A DNA stretch of 64,000 nucleotides from Pseudomonas sp. MYb118 (GTDB taxonomy: Bacteria > Pseudomonadota > Gammaproteobacteria > Pseudomonadales > Pseudomonadaceae): NCBI RefSeq assembly GCF_040947875.1, contig NZ_JBFRXN010000002.1, forward strand, positions 2,108,001 to 2,172,000, in the 5' to 3' direction. Shown one piece after another: positions 20,116 through 29,858 of this stretch (position 1 is the first letter of the stretch; every line of letters starts with the position of its first letter). A program made the translations under genes and the position numbers. The notes beneath the pieces were generated by a model, which was given only the letters and a program-made list of their open reading frames with translations, was not told the origin of the DNA and did not search any database.

Positions 20116-21795
20116 CTATCGTTCGTGTACGTAAGTCCCCGGCGCAGCTTCGCCCGCCGGATACGCCTTGTTGCCCAGCTTCGCCGGGGCCTTTTTCATT
20201 TCACCCGAGCGCGCGGCCTGCCAGGCCTGCCAGTGCAGCCACCAGGAGTCCGTGTGCTTGGTCGAGTTTTCCTGCCACTCTTCGGCCGAGGTCGTGGTTT
20301 CGCTGTTGGTCATGTAGCGCGACTTCGGGTTGCCCGGCGGGTTGAGGATGCTCTGGATGTGCCCGCTGCTGGACAGCACGAACTCGACGTTGCCGCCAAA
20401 CAGCTGCGCCGACTTGTAGCAGCACTTCCACGGCGTGATGTGATCGGTGGTGCCAGCCAGGGAAAAGATGTCGGCCTTGACCTGCTTGAGGTCGATTGGC
20501 GTGCCGCACACTTCCAGGGCATTGGGGCGGATCAACGGGTTGCTCTTGAACATTTCGATCAGGTCGCCGTGGAACGCCGCCGGCAGGCGCGTGGTGTCGT
20601 TGTTCCAGAACAGGATGTCGAACACCGGCGGTTCGTTGCCCAGCAGGTAGTTGTTGACCCAGTAGTTCCAGATCAGGTCGTTGGGGCGCATCCAGGCGAA
20701 GACTTTCGCCATGTCTTTGCCTTCCAGCACGCCGGCCTGGTAGGAGTGGCGCTTGGCGGCTTCCAGGGTCTGTTCGTTGACGAACAGGGCGACGTCGGTG
20801 TCCAGGGTGGTGTCGAGCACGCTCACCAGTAGGGTCAGGGCGTTGACCTTGTTCTCGCCGATCGCGGCGTAGTGGCCCAGCAGTGCGGTGCAGGTGATGC
20901 CGCCGGAGCAGGCGCCGAGCATGTTCACGTCCTTGCTGCCGGTGATGGCCGTAACCACATCGACCGCTTCCTTGAGCGCCTCGATGTAGGTCGACAGTCC
21001 CCACTCGCGCTGCTCCTTGGTCGGGTTGCGCCAGCTGACGATGAAGGTCTGCACATTGCTGCGCAGGCAGAAGCGCGCCAGGCTTTTTTCCGGGCTCAGA
21101 TCGAAGACGTAGAATTTGTTGATCTGCGGCGGCACCACCAGCAATGGGCGCTCGTGCACCTGCTCGGTGATGGGCTTGTACTGGATCAGCTCCAGCACGT
21201 CATTGCGGAACACCACCGCGCCCTCGGTCACGCCCAGGGTCTTGCCGACCTCGAAGGCGCCCATGTTGACCTGGCTGGGCATGCCGTTGTTGTGCACCAA
21301 GTCTTTGGCGAGGTTGGAAAGACCGTCGAGCAGGCTCTTGCCGCCGGTTTCGAAGAAGCGCTTGACCGCCGCCGGGTTGGCTGCGCTGTTGGTCGGTGCC
21401 ATGGCTTCGGTCATGAGATTGATCACGAAGTGGCCGCGGCTGGCATCGTTGGGCGACAGGCTGCTGTCGTCGATCCAGTCGTGGAGCTCCTTGCGCCACG
21501 CCAGGTAAGTTTGCAGATAACGTTTGTAGAGCGGGTTCTGGCTCCAGGCCGGGTCGACGAAGCGACGGTCATCGCCTGCCGGTTGCAGCTCGGACTTGCC
21601 GAGCAGGACGTTCTTGAGTTCAAGGCCGAAATGCGCGACATGCTTGGCGCTGTGGATCGGTTGCTTGATCGCTTGCCTGAGTACCATTCGAGCAGAAGCC
21701 AGTAGATCCTTTCCACGCAGCCCAACGACAGGATTCAACCCCAAGGTGTTTTCCGAGGCCTGAAACTTCAAGTCATCGTTATTCTGTTTACTCAT
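20116..21795 (-). CDS. phaC1: Class II poly(3-hydroxyalkanoate) synthase 1
   Basis: Main mcl-PHA synthase of the cluster, 559 residues. Catalytic Cys in MLGACSGGITCTALLGH, Asp in AGTTDHITPW, His in SSGHIQSILNPPGNPK. N-terminal region SENTLGLNPVVGLRGKDLLA is typical of class II synthases. First gene of the operon; about 250 bases without genes lie upstream and hold its promoter and a hairpin. Confidence 0.97.
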   Translation of the reverse strand: MSKQNNDDLKFQASENTLGLNPVVGLRGKDLLASARMVLRQAIKQPIHSAKHVAHFGLELKNVLLGKSELQPAGDDRRFVDPAWSQNPLYKRYLQTYLAWRKELHDWIDDSSLSPNDASRGHFVINLMTEAMAPTNSAANPAAVKRFFETGGKSLLDGLSNLAKDLVHNNGMPSQVNMGAFEVGKTLGVTEGAVVFRNDVLELIQYKPITEQVHERPLLVVPPQINKFYVFDLSPEKSLARFCLRSNVQTFIVSWRNPTKEQREWGLSTYIEALKEAVDVVTAITGSKDVNMLGACSGGITCTALLGHYAAIGENKVNALTLLVSVLDTTLDTDVALFVNEQTLEAAKRHSYQAGVLEGKDMAKVFAWMRPNDLIWNYWVNNYLLGNEPPVFDILFWNNDTTRLPAAFHGDLIEMFKSNPLIRPNALEVCGTPIDLKQVKADIFSLAGTTDHITPWKCCYKSAQLFGGNVEFVLSSSGHIQSILNPPGNPKSRYMTNSETTTSAEEWQENSTKHTDSWWLHWQAWQAARSGEMKKAPAKLGNKAYPAGEAAPGTYVHER

Positions 21796-21834
21796 CTACG
21801 ACGCTCCATTGTCCTGAGACGAGTACCCGGTCCT

Positions 21835-21852
21835 GCTGTGTAGTCACACAGC
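21835..21852 (-). promoter_or_regulatory. Perfect 7-bp hairpin in the phaC1 upstream region
   Basis: GCTGTGT-AGTC-ACACAGC, 40-60 bases before the phaC1 start. It could be an operator (a TetR-type regulator, PhaD, is encoded in the same cluster) or an mRNA leader hairpin. No direct evidence for either. Confidence 0.4.
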
Positions 21853-21946
21853 GAATGCCTGGTACTACTGCTCGGGTTGACCGTTGATTCTGCGCTTGCA
21901 CATCAGAGCGCACTGCAGGGAACTTGCCAGCTCCATTGGTTACCCG

Positions 21947-21974
21947 AGTTTAATTTTTTTCGCAAGCAGGCCAA
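21947..21974 (-). promoter_or_regulatory. Candidate sigma-70 promoter of phaC1
   Basis: On the minus strand TTGGCC, 16-base A-rich spacer, TAAACT, about 150 bases before phaC1. Weak match, given as the best candidate only. Confidence 0.3.
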
Positions 21975-22046
21975 TGCGTGGCCTGGCGGCCAAACATTCA
22001 AACAAATGAAATTAGAAAATGCCCTCTAATGAACGAGAGCTGCGGG

Positions 22047-22418
22047 CTAGAGCATCAGCTTGACGATGGACTCGTTCGGGTCGCGACTTTTACCGGCCGC
22101 TTTCAACTCGGCCAGATAATCGTTCCACAAATCTTCCTGACGAACGCCCAACTGGTACAGGTAGTCCCAGGTGAACAGGCCGCTGTCGTGGCCGTCGTCG
22201 AAGGTCAGTTTCAGTGCGTACTGGCCGGCCGGTTCGACCTTGGTCAGACCTACGCCGATCTTGCCAAATTGCAGGATGGGCTTGCCGTGGCCCTGGACCT
22301 CGGCGGAAGGAGAGTGCACGCGCAGGAATTCGGCGGGCAGGTGATGTTCCTCGCCCGAGGCGTATTTGAGCGACAGGGTTTTCGAGGCTTTGTGCAGCTT
22401 GATGTCGGTGGGGAGCAT
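22047..22418 (-). CDS. DUF971 / gamma-butyrobetaine hydroxylase-like N-terminal domain protein
   Basis: 123-residue stand-alone copy of the domain found at the N terminus of gamma-butyrobetaine hydroxylases. Blocks: TDIKLHKASKTLSLKYASGE, FGKIGVGLTKVEPAGQYALK and GHDSGLFTWDYLYQLG. The family is linked to iron or Fe-S proteins in some bacteria, but the role here is unknown. It follows hslU on the minus strand beyond a REP doublet and is conserved at this place in Pseudomonas as far as I recall. Confidence 0.85.
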   Translation of the reverse strand: MLPTDIKLHKASKTLSLKYASGEEHHLPAEFLRVHSPSAEVQGHGKPILQFGKIGVGLTKVEPAGQYALKLTFDDGHDSGLFTWDYLYQLGVRQEDLWNDYLAELKAAGKSRDPNESIVKLML

Positions 22419-22449
22419 GGGCAGGTATCCGTCGGTGTGCAGTGCCCCC

Positions 22450-22537
22450 TGTAGGAGCGAGCTTGCTCGCGAAGCGGTGTGTCAGTTGATATCAACGTGA
22501 CTGACACTCCGCCATCGCGGGCAAGCCCGCTCCCACA
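22450..22537 (-). repeat. REP doublet (REPIN-like)
   Basis: REP units at 22450-22473 and 22514-22537 in inverted orientation, of two different subtypes (GCGAGCTTGC and GCGGGCTTGC cores), with GCGGTGTGTCAGTTGAT / ATCAACGTGACTGACAC forming part of the inner stem. Between hslU and the DUF971 gene. Confidence 0.92.
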
Positions 22538-22548
22538 GTAAGCGTGGC

Positions 22549-23883
22549 CTACAGGATATAACGGGACAGGTCTTCGTTCTGCGCCAATTCGCCCAAGTGG
22601 CTGTTGACGTAGTCGGCGTCGATCTGGATCACCTTGCCGTCATGGGCGCTAGCCAGGTCGCCGGCGCTGAACGACACTTCCTCGAGCAGGCGTTCGAGCA
22701 GCGTGTGTAGGCGACGCGCACCGATGTTCTCGGTTTTCTCGTTGACCTGCCAGGCGATCTCGGCGATGCGCTTGATGCCGTCCGGCTGGAACTCGACGCC
22801 CAGGCCTTCGGTTTTCAGCAGCGCGCAATATTGCTCGGTGAGCGAGGCATGCGGCTCGCTGAGGATGCGTTCGAAGTCTTCCGGCGTCAGCGCCTTGAGT
22901 TCTACACGGATCGGCAGGCGGCCTTGCAGCTCGGGCACCAGATCGCTCGGCTTGCTCAGGTGGAACGCACCGGAGGCAATGAACAGGATGTGGTCGGTCT
23001 TGACCATGCCCAGCTTGGTGTTGACCGTGCAGCCTTCGATCAGAGGCAGCAAGTCGCGCTGTACGCCTTCGCGGGACACGTCGACGCCGCCTGCGTTACC
23101 GCGCTTGGCGACCTTGTCGATTTCGTCGATGAACACGATGCCGTGCTGCTCGACCGCTTCCAGGGCCTTGGCCTTGAGCTCTTCGTCGTTGACCAGACGG
23201 CTCGCTTCTTCGTCGCGGACCATCTTCAGCGCTTCCTTGACCTTGAGCTTGCGGCTCTTGCGCTTGCCCTTGCCCATGTTGGCGAACAGGCTCTGCAACT
23301 GGTTGGTCATTTCTTCCATGCCCGGTGGCGCGGAGATATCGACGCCGGAGTTTTCGGCGACTTCGATTTCGATCTCCTTGTCATCCAGCTGGCCTTCGCG
23401 CAGGCGCTTGCGGAACAGCTGGCGGGTGTTGGAATCGGCCGACGGCGCGGCTTCCTCGTTGAAGCTGCGGGCCGGCGGCAGCAGGGCGTCGAGGATGCGC
23501 TCTTCGGCGGCGTCTTCGGCGCGATGGCGAACCTTGGTCATTTCCTGTTCGCGCAGCAGCTTGATCGCGGCGTCGGCGAGGTCACGGATGATCGACTCGA
23601 CATCACGGCCGACATAACCGACTTCGGTGAACTTGGTCGCTTCGACCTTGATGAACGGCGCGTTGGCCAGCTTGGCCAGACGACGGGCGATCTCGGTTTT
23701 ACCGACACCGGTCGGGCCGATCATCAGGATGTTCTTGGGCGTTACTTCAACGCGCAGCTCTTCAGGCAGCTGCATCCGACGCCAGCGGTTGCGCAGGGCA
23801 ATGGCGACGGCGCGCTTGGCATCGTCCTGGCCGATGATATGGCGATTGAGTTCGTGGACGATTTCGCGGGGAGTCATTGACAT
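22549..23883 (-). CDS. hslU: ATP-dependent protease ATPase subunit HslU
   Basis: AAA+ unfoldase that feeds substrates to the HslV peptidase ring. 444 residues; Walker [17 protein letters not shown], the pore motif GYVGRD, the intermediate I-domain (about 105-240), Walker [12 protein letters not shown] and sensor block [20 protein letters not shown]. Ends in DLSRYIL, the tail that docks into HslV. Starts [12 protein letters not shown] 23877 is an alternative. 55 bases after hslV. Confidence 0.98.
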   Translation of the reverse strand: MSMTPREIVHELNRHIIGQDDAKRAVAIALRNRWRRMQLPEELRVEVTPKNILMIGPTGVGKTEIARRLAKLANAPFIKVEATKFTEVGYVGRDVESIIRDLADAAIKLLREQEMTKVRHRAEDAAEERILDALLPPARSFNEEAAPSADSNTRQLFRKRLREGQLDDKEIEIEVAENSGVDISAPPGMEEMTNQLQSLFANMGKGKRKSRKLKVKEALKMVRDEEASRLVNDEELKAKALEAVEQHGIVFIDEIDKVAKRGNAGGVDVSREGVQRDLLPLIEGCTVNTKLGMVKTDHILFIASGAFHLSKPSDLVPELQGRLPIRVELKALTPEDFERILSEPHASLTEQYCALLKTEGLGVEFQPDGIKRIAEIAWQVNEKTENIGARRLHTLLERLLEEVSFSAGDLASAHDGKVIQIDADYVNSHLGELAQNEDLSRYIL

Positions 23884-23938
23884 GGTAATTGACGGTCCTC
23901 AAGCAGGAACAAGCCGTGGCACACGGGCCGCAACAGGC

Positions 23939-24469
23939 TTACTCAGCGAGATCCTGCTCCTCAATGGTCTGGGTGTGGTTGGTGAATACACAGATGTCGC
24001 CGGCGATACCAAGGGCGGTCTCGACGATTTCACGGGCCGACAGGTCGGTCTTTTTCAGCAGGGCGCTGGCGGCAGCCTGTGCATAAGCACCGCCGGACCC
24101 CATGGCGATCAGGCCGTCTTCGGGTTCGACCACGTCGCCGTTGCCGGTGATGATCAGGGAAGCATCCTTGTTGGCGACCGCGAGCATCGCTTCGAGGCGG
24201 CTCAGGGAGCGGTCGGTGCGCCATTCCTTGGCCAGTTCGACGGCGGCGCGAATCAGGTGACCCTGATGTTTCTCGAGCTGGCCTTCGAAACGTTCGAAGA
24301 GGGTAAAGGCGTCAGCGGTGGCGCCGGCAAACCCGGCAATGACCTGGCCGTGGTACAGGCGGCGAACTTTTTTCGCGTTGCCTTTCATCACGGTATTGCC
24401 GAGAGAAACCTGGCCGTCGCCGCCCATGACGACTTTGCCGTGGCGGCGAACTGAAACGATGGTGGTCAA
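23939..24469 (-). CDS. hslV: ATP-dependent protease subunit HslV (TTG start)
   Basis: Threonine peptidase of the HslUV complex. The true start is the TTG at 24469, giving [20 protein letters not shown] and 176 residues, the usual HslV size; Thr2 becomes the catalytic N-terminal Thr. GGAG lies eight bases before the TTG. The longer ATG reading from 24541 would bury the catalytic Thr and pass through the promoter. Gene order hslV-hslU and a sigma-32-like promoter (24515-24541) indicate a heat-shock operon. Confidence 0.96.
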   Translation of the reverse strand: MTTIVSVRRHGKVVMGGDGQVSLGNTVMKGNAKKVRRLYHGQVIAGFAGATADAFTLFERFEGQLEKHQGHLIRAAVELAKEWRTDRSLSRLEAMLAVANKDASLIITGNGDVVEPEDGLIAMGSGGAYAQAAASALLKKTDLSAREIVETALGIAGDICVFTNHTQTIEEQDLAE

Positions 24470-24514
24470 GGGAGAGTCTCCACGCAGCGGGGCGAAAATG
24501 CCTTCTGCCAACTC

Positions 24515-24541
24515 ATATGGGGGTGGTGCGGGGGATTTCAA
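24515..24541 (-). promoter_or_regulatory. Sigma-32 (RpoH) heat-shock promoter of hslVU
   Basis: On the minus strand TTGAAA, 13-base C-rich spacer, CCCCATAT; a close match to the RpoH consensus CTTGAA-N11-16-CCCCATNT. The start of transcription would lie about 40 bases before the hslV TTG. hslVU is a classic RpoH operon in E. coli. Confidence 0.8.
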
Positions 24542-24604
24542 CTGCGGGGTGGGGGAGGGGACGAGTGGTGTGCGCGGGAAAGTTGTGTTGTCTGGGCTGG
24601 CGCC

Positions 24605-24677
24605 ATCGCGAGCAGGCTCGCTCCCACAGTGATTGATGCTTTACGCCATACCCTGTGGGAGCGAGCCTGCTCGCGAT
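24605..24677 (-). repeat. REP doublet (REPIN-like)
   Basis: REP units of the CAGGCTCGC subtype at 24605-24628 and 24654-24677, identical as inverted copies, 25 bases apart. Lies between the SPOR-domain gene end and the hslV promoter. Confidence 0.94.
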
Positions 24678-24705
24678 GAACGATAACGCGGTCGAGCAGG
24701 AAGAA

Positions 24706-25404
24706 TCAGCGGCTCTGGCGTTGTTGTAACAACAGGTTGCTAAACCCGGCTCCCGCCAATTGCTTCTGCGCCGTGGTCAGCTGTTCGCGGTTGCTGAACG
24801 GCCCGACCAGTACCCGATACCAGGTCTCGTCCTTGACCGTACCGGACTCCACCGCCACGGCCTGGCCGAGCAGGATGATCTGCGCGCGCACCTTGTCGGC
24901 GTCGGTTTCCTTGCGGAACGAGCCCGCTTGCAGGAAGTACTTGGTCACCGGTGCCGCCTTGGCCACCGGCGGGGCTGGCGGTGGCGTGATGCCGGCCAGC
25001 GCCGCCTGGGCGCGTGCGGTGTCGATCTTCGCCGCTTCCGCTGGCGTCACCGGGGTGGTCGGCACGGCTGGCGTCGGCGGGGTTTTCTCCGGCACGGCAT
25101 CCGGCGGCACGATGACTTCCGATTCCGGCAGCAGGGTGTAGAAGTCGTACTTGGGCTTGACCGGTTGCGTCGGGCTCGGCGGGGTCTTGTTGGCTTCGGC
25201 GATCTTGGTGGCTTTCTGCTGCTCGATCTTCTCGCGCTTGACGCTGTCGCTGCCCTTGCCTGGCTCCAGCTTCATCAGGAACACGATGAACGCGCCGACC
25301 GTCAGGCCGATGGCCATCCACAGCCAACCCGGGATCGGTTGCTTCGCTGGAGCTTGGTAACGGCTGGCGCCACGCTTGGGTGCAGGTTTTTTCTTGGCAG
25401 CCAA
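24706..25404 (-). CDS. SPOR-domain membrane protein (FtsN-like)
   Basis: 232 residues: a basic cytoplasmic start (MAAKKKPAPKRGASRYQAPA), one membrane helix (WLWMAIGLTVGAFIVFLM), a Pro/Ala/Thr-rich periplasmic linker of about 110 residues and a C-terminal SPOR domain (KYFLQAGSFRKETDADKVRA ... WYRVLVGPFSNREQ). SPOR domains bind denuded septal peptidoglycan, so a cell-division role like FtsN is likely, though which septal function is inference. Immediately follows argS on the same strand with one base between. Confidence 0.88.
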   Translation of the reverse strand: MAAKKKPAPKRGASRYQAPAKQPIPGWLWMAIGLTVGAFIVFLMKLEPGKGSDSVKREKIEQQKATKIAEANKTPPSPTQPVKPKYDFYTLLPESEVIVPPDAVPEKTPPTPAVPTTPVTPAEAAKIDTARAQAALAGITPPPAPPVAKAAPVTKYFLQAGSFRKETDADKVRAQIILLGQAVAVESGTVKDETWYRVLVGPFSNREQLTTAQKQLAGAGFSNLLLQQRQSR

Positions 25405-25405
25405 C

Positions 25406-27142
25406 TTACATACGCTCCAGAGTTTCCAGACCCAAGAGTTCCAGGCCTTGCTTGAGAGTGCGACCGGTCAGTGCGGCCAGGCGCAGGCGGCTTTGCATCT
25501 GTGCCGGAGTGTCGGCAGCGAGAATCGGGCAGTTCTCGTAGAAGCTGGAGAACAGACCGGCAACGTCGTACAGGTAAGCGCACAGGGTGTGTGGCGTGCC
25601 CTTCTCGGCGACGTTGTTGAGGATTTCGCCAAACTGCGCCAGGCGGGCGGCCAATTCCAGTTCCTGGTCGGCTTCGAGGACGATCTGGCCTTCGACTTCG
25701 CTGAAGGTCTTGCCGAGCTTGCGGAAGACACCGGCCACACGGGTGTAGGCGTACAGCAGGTACGGCGCGGTATTGCCTTCGAAGTTGAGCATCAGGTCGA
25801 AGTTGAAGCTGTAGTCGCTGGTGCGGTGTTTCGACAGGTCGGCGTATTTCACCGCGTCGATGCCCACCACCTTGGCGATGCTGCGCAGGTCGGCCTCGGC
25901 CAGTTCCGGGTTCTTGTCCTTGACCAGGGTGTAGGCGCGCTCCTGGGCTTCGGTCAGCAGGTCGATCAGCTTCACGGTGCCGCCGTCACGGGTCTTGAAC
26001 GGACGGCCGTCGGAACCGTTCATGGTGCCGAAGCCCATGTGTTCCATTTCCATCGGGTGAGTCACGAAGCCGGCCTTGCGCGCCACGGCGAACACTTGCT
26101 GGAAGTGCAGGGCCTGGCGCTGGTCGACGAAGTACAGGGCGCGATCGGCCTTGAGCTTGCCGCTGCGATAACGCACGGCCGCCAGGTCGGTGGTGGCATA
26201 GAGGTAGCCGCCGTCGGCCTTGACGATGATCACCGGCAGCGGGTCGCCGTCGGCATTCTTGAATTCATCGAGGAACACGCACTGCGCGCCGTTGCTTTCG
26301 ACCAGCATGCCGGCGGCCTTGAGGTCGTTGACCACGTTGATCAGGTCATCGTTGTAGGCGCTTTCGCCCATCACGTCGGCCATGGTCAGCTTGACGTTGA
26401 GCAGTTCGTAGATCTTCTGGCAGTGGGACAGCGAGATGTCCTTGAACCGGGTCCACAGCGCCAGGCACTCGGCGTCGCCGGCCTGCAGCTTGACCACCAG
26501 GCCACGGGCGCGGTCGGCGAATTCGGCCGACTCGTCGAAACGCTGCTTGGCGGCGCGGTAGAAGTTCTCCAGGTCCGACAGCTCGTTGCTGGTGATCGGG
26601 TTTTCCTGCAGATAGGCCATCAGCATGCCGAACTGCGTGCCCCAGTCGCCGACGTGGTTCTGGCGGATTACCTCGTCGCCGAGGAATTCCAGCACGCGAG
26701 CCACGCCGTCACCAATGATGGTCGAGCGCAAGTGGCCGACGTGCATTTCCTTCGCCAGGTTCGGCGCCGACAGGTCAACCACGGTGCGCTGGGCAGGGCC
26801 GGCCTTGCGCACGCCAATGCGTTCGTCGGCCAGGGCGGCGTCCAGGCGGGCAGCCAGGGCCTGGGTGTTCTGGAAGAAGTTGAGGAAGCCTGGGCCGGCG
26901 ATTTCGGCCTTGGCCACGTTTTCGTCGGCGGGCAGCGCGGCGATGATTTTCTCGGCCAGGTCGCGCGGCTTCATGCCGGCCGGCTTGGCCAGCATCATGG
27001 CGATGTTGCTGGCGAAATCGCCGTTTTTCTTGTCGCGCGAGTTTTCCACCTGGATCGCCGGCGACAGGCCTTCAGGCAACACACCTTCGTTGACGAGTTG
27101 GGTGATGGCTTGTTGGATCAGCTGGCGAATGGTGTCTTTCAT
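25406..27142 (-). CDS. argS: Arginine--tRNA ligase
   Basis: Class I aminoacyl-tRNA synthetase charging tRNA-Arg. 578 residues; N-terminal Add1 domain ([20 protein letters not shown]), HIGH-type motif MHVGHLRST, catalytic domain with [13 protein letters not shown], and the C-terminal DALR anticodon-binding domain ending [13 protein letters not shown]-region counterpart [14 protein letters not shown]. Cotranscribed with the SPOR gene. Confidence 0.98.
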   Translation of the reverse strand: MKDTIRQLIQQAITQLVNEGVLPEGLSPAIQVENSRDKKNGDFASNIAMMLAKPAGMKPRDLAEKIIAALPADENVAKAEIAGPGFLNFFQNTQALAARLDAALADERIGVRKAGPAQRTVVDLSAPNLAKEMHVGHLRSTIIGDGVARVLEFLGDEVIRQNHVGDWGTQFGMLMAYLQENPITSNELSDLENFYRAAKQRFDESAEFADRARGLVVKLQAGDAECLALWTRFKDISLSHCQKIYELLNVKLTMADVMGESAYNDDLINVVNDLKAAGMLVESNGAQCVFLDEFKNADGDPLPVIIVKADGGYLYATTDLAAVRYRSGKLKADRALYFVDQRQALHFQQVFAVARKAGFVTHPMEMEHMGFGTMNGSDGRPFKTRDGGTVKLIDLLTEAQERAYTLVKDKNPELAEADLRSIAKVVGIDAVKYADLSKHRTSDYSFNFDLMLNFEGNTAPYLLYAYTRVAGVFRKLGKTFSEVEGQIVLEADQELELAARLAQFGEILNNVAEKGTPHTLCAYLYDVAGLFSSFYENCPILAADTPAQMQSRLRLAALTGRTLKQGLELLGLETLERM

Positions 27143-27201
27143 GGTCTTCTCTTTCGACCGCAGGCGCGGCGGCGCATCGTGCGCTGGTGGAAAAACTGGG
27201 C

Positions 27202-27230
27202 ATTATCCGTTGCCGAGGCGGGCTTGCCAA
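27202..27230 (-). promoter_or_regulatory. Sigma-70 promoter of argS
   Basis: On the minus strand TTGGCA, 17-base spacer, GATAAT; 5/6 in each element, 60 bases before the argS ATG. Confidence 0.7.
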
Positions 27231-27274
27231 CCTTAGCAGGTGGGTTGTGGATGTGTGGTGACTATTCGACCCAA

Positions 27275-27338
27275 ATCGCGGGCAAGCCCGCTCCTACAGG
27301 TACGGTGGTGCCCCTGTAGGAGCGGGCTTGCCCGCGAT
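27275..27338 (-). repeat. REP doublet (REPIN-like)
   Basis: Two identical REP units of the GCGGGCTTGCCCGCGAT subtype in inverted orientation (27275-27298 and 27315-27338), 16 bases apart, between the priA end and the argS promoter. Confidence 0.94.
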
Positions 27339-27351
27339 GACTCCCTTCAAA

Positions 27352-29571
27352 TCAATACAAATCCACAGGATCGACATCCAGGGACCACCGCACCGCCCGC
27401 CCGCTCGGCATCTGTTCCAGCACCAGCAGCCAGCTGGCCAGCAACCGATGCAGGGGCGCCCGGGCCGTAGCTTGCAGCAACAATTGCGCACGGAAACGGC
27501 CGGCGCGGCGTTCCATTGGCGCCGGCACCGGCCCCAGCAGCTCTATGCCCGTCAGGTTCTGTTCGGCGAGCAGGCGCTCGGCCTCGCCGCAGGCTTCGTC
27601 GAGGAAGCCTTCGGCCTGCCCCGGCTTGTGCGCCTCGGCACGCAGCAGCGCCAGGTGCGCGAACGGCGGCAGGCCGGCGGCGCGGCGTTCGCTCAAGGCC
27701 TGTTCGGCGAAGGCGAAGTAACCCTGCTCGGTCAGTTGTACCAGCAGCGGATGGTCGGCGAGGTGGGTCTGGATGATCACCCGGCCCGGCTCTTCGGCCC
27801 GGCCAGCACGGCCCGCCACCTGGACGATCAGTTGCGCCATGCGTTCGCTGGCGCGGAAGTCGCCGGAAAACAGCCCGCCGTCGGCATCGAGGATCGACAC
27901 CAGGGTCACCCGTGGGAAGTGGTGACCCTTGGCCAGCATCTGCGTGCCGACCAGGATGCACGGCTGGCCTTTCTGGATGGTGGCGAACAGCTGGTTCATC
28001 GCGTCCTTGCGCGACGTGCTGTCACGGTCGACGCGCAGCACCGGGTAATCGGGAAACAGGATGGCCAGGCGCTCTTCGGCGCGTTCGGTGCCGGCACCCA
28101 CCGGGCGCAGATCCACCTTGTTGCATTTCGGGCACTGGCGGGGCGTGCGCTCGACATAACCGCAATGGTGGCAGCGCAGTTCGCCGTAACGCTGGTGCAC
28201 GGTCATGCGCGCATCGCAGCGCTGGCATTCGGACATCCAGCCGCAGTCGTGGCACAGCAGGGTGGGGGCGAACCCGCGACGATTGAGGAACACCAGCACC
28301 TGTTGCCCGGCGGCCAACGTCTGGCCGATGGCTTGCTGCATGGGTCCGGAAATGCCGCTGTCCAGCGGCCGGCTCTTCACATCCAGGCGCAGGAAGCGCG
28401 GTTGCTTGGCGCCGCCTGCACGCTCGTTGAGGCGCAGCAGGCCGTAACGACCGGTGTAGGCGTTGTGCAGGCTCTCCAGCGACGGCGTGGCGGAGCCGAG
28501 CACGATGGGGATGTTTTCCTGGCGCGCGCGGACCAGTGCCAGGTCGCGGGCGTGATAGCGCAGGCCTTCCTGCTGTTTGTAGGAGCCGTCGTGCTCTTCG
28601 TCGATGATGATCAGGCCGGGGTTCTTCATCGGCGTGAACAGCGCCGAACGGGTGCCGATAATGATGTCGGCCTCGCCGTCGCGGGCGGCCAGCCAGGCGT
28701 CGAGCCGTTCGCGGTCATTGACCGCCGAGTGCAGCAACGCGATGCGCGCATTGAAGCGCTGCTCGAAGCGCGCCAGGGTTTGCGGGCCGAGGTTGATTTC
28801 CGGGATCAGCACCAGGGCCTGCTTGCCGGCCTCCAGGGTCTCGCGGATCAACTGCAAATAGACTTCGGTCTTGCCGCTGCCGGTGACGCCGGCCAGCAGG
28901 AACGCGTGATAACTGTCGAAGCCCGCGCGAATGGCCTCATAGGCCGCCCGTTGTTCGGTATTGAGCGGCAGCTCCGGTTGCGCCAGCCAATGCTCGTGGC
29001 GCACGCCGGGCGCATGGCGGCGGACTTCGACCTGTACCAGGCCCTTGGCCAGCAACAGGTCGAGGCTGTCCTTGCTCAGCATCAATTTGCTCAGCAGTGC
29101 GTGGGCGACGCCGTGGGGGTGCTGGGCCAGGGTGGCCAGTGCCTCGCGCTGACGCGGCGCGCGGGCGATGCGCGGGTCATCCTGGCTGGCACCGGGGGCT
29201 GCCGACCAGAAACGCTCCTGGCGCGCCTCGGCCAGCTCGCCCTGGCGCAGCAACACCGGCAAGGCCCAGCTCAAGGTATCGCCCAGGCTGTGTTGGTAGT
29301 ACTGGGCGGTCCACAGGCACAGCTTGAACAGCGCGGGCGGCAGGGGTGAGGTGGCGTCCAGCAGGGCCAGGGCCGGCTTGAGCTTTTCGGCCGGCACTTC
29401 GCTGGTGTCGGTGACCTCCACCAGGATCCCGATCATTTCCCGCCGGCCGAACGGCACCCGCAGGCGCATGCCCGGCTGCAACCGGGCACGCGGGACCCCG
29501 GCCGGGGCGCGGTAGTCGAACAGGCGGCGCAGCGGCGATGGCAGGGCGAGGCGCAAAATGGCGTCGGGCAC
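27352..29571 (-). CDS. priA: Primosomal replication protein N' (PriA helicase)
   Basis: 3'-5' superfamily 2 helicase that restarts collapsed replication forks. 739 residues from GTG 29571 (VPDAILRLALPSPLRRLFDY). DNA-binding N-terminal domain, Walker A GVTGSGKTEVY, DEEH box (DEEHDGSYKQQ), zinc-binding cysteines CHDCGWMSECQRCDA and CHHCGYVERTPRQCPKC, and VAGRAGRAEEPG of motif VI. The 807-residue reading from 29775 runs through a REP doublet and is rejected. Confidence 0.96.
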   Translation of the reverse strand: MPDAILRLALPSPLRRLFDYRAPAGVPRARLQPGMRLRVPFGRREMIGILVEVTDTSEVPAEKLKPALALLDATSPLPPALFKLCLWTAQYYQHSLGDTLSWALPVLLRQGELAEARQERFWSAAPGASQDDPRIARAPRQREALATLAQHPHGVAHALLSKLMLSKDSLDLLLAKGLVQVEVRRHAPGVRHEHWLAQPELPLNTEQRAAYEAIRAGFDSYHAFLLAGVTGSGKTEVYLQLIRETLEAGKQALVLIPEINLGPQTLARFEQRFNARIALLHSAVNDRERLDAWLAARDGEADIIIGTRSALFTPMKNPGLIIIDEEHDGSYKQQEGLRYHARDLALVRARQENIPIVLGSATPSLESLHNAYTGRYGLLRLNERAGGAKQPRFLRLDVKSRPLDSGISGPMQQAIGQTLAAGQQVLVFLNRRGFAPTLLCHDCGWMSECQRCDARMTVHQRYGELRCHHCGYVERTPRQCPKCNKVDLRPVGAGTERAEERLAILFPDYPVLRVDRDSTSRKDAMNQLFATIQKGQPCILVGTQMLAKGHHFPRVTLVSILDADGGLFSGDFRASERMAQLIVQVAGRAGRAEEPGRVIIQTHLADHPLLVQLTEQGYFAFAEQALSERRAAGLPPFAHLALLRAEAHKPGQAEGFLDEACGEAERLLAEQNLTGIELLGPVPAPMERRAGRFRAQLLLQATARAPLHRLLASWLLVLEQMPSGRAVRWSLDVDPVDLY

Positions 29572-29614
29572 GCGGGTTCTCGATAAGCAGGTGAAGTTGG
29601 GCGCGACCTGATCC

Positions 29615-29704
29615 TGTAGGAGCGAGCTTGCTCGCGATGGCGTCGGGTCAATCAACCCAGATGTTGAATGTTCCGGCCTCTTCGCGGGCAAGCCCGCTCC
29701 TACA
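29615..29704 (-). repeat. REP doublet (REPIN-like)
   Basis: REP units of differing subtype at 29615-29638 and 29681-29704 in inverted orientation, in the divergent space between priA and rpmE. Confidence 0.92.
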
Positions 29705-29760
29705 GGAGTCTGGGGTGCTTTGGGCCGGGAGCCTAGCAGACGGTCGGTAGAAGGGACAGC

Positions 29761-29788
29761 TTGCGCGAATGACATTGTCTGGTAGAAT
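29761..29788 (+). promoter_or_regulatory. Sigma-70 promoter of rpmE
   Basis: TTGCGC, 16-base spacer, TAGAAT, about 70 bases before the rpmE ATG. Confidence 0.6.
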
Positions 29789-29858
29789 CCGCGGCCTAAT
29801 TACGTGCGGTATTCAACAATAGTGTTGGGTGGCGGCACGCTAGCCTGAGGAAAACACC

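Noticed and set aside
21960..21990. Sigma-54 promoter before phaC1
   Set aside because: TGGCCTGCTTGC resembles it, but GG to GC spacing is 7, not 10, so it cannot be a -24/-12 site.
24470..24541. ATG at 24541 as hslV start
   Set aside because: It would add 24 residues before the catalytic Thr and lie on the sigma-32 -35 element; the TTG at 24469 has a good ribosome site.
29572..29775. Longer priA starting at 29775
   Set aside because: The extension translates a REP doublet and overlaps the rpmE promoter; GTG 29571 gives the family length of 739 residues.
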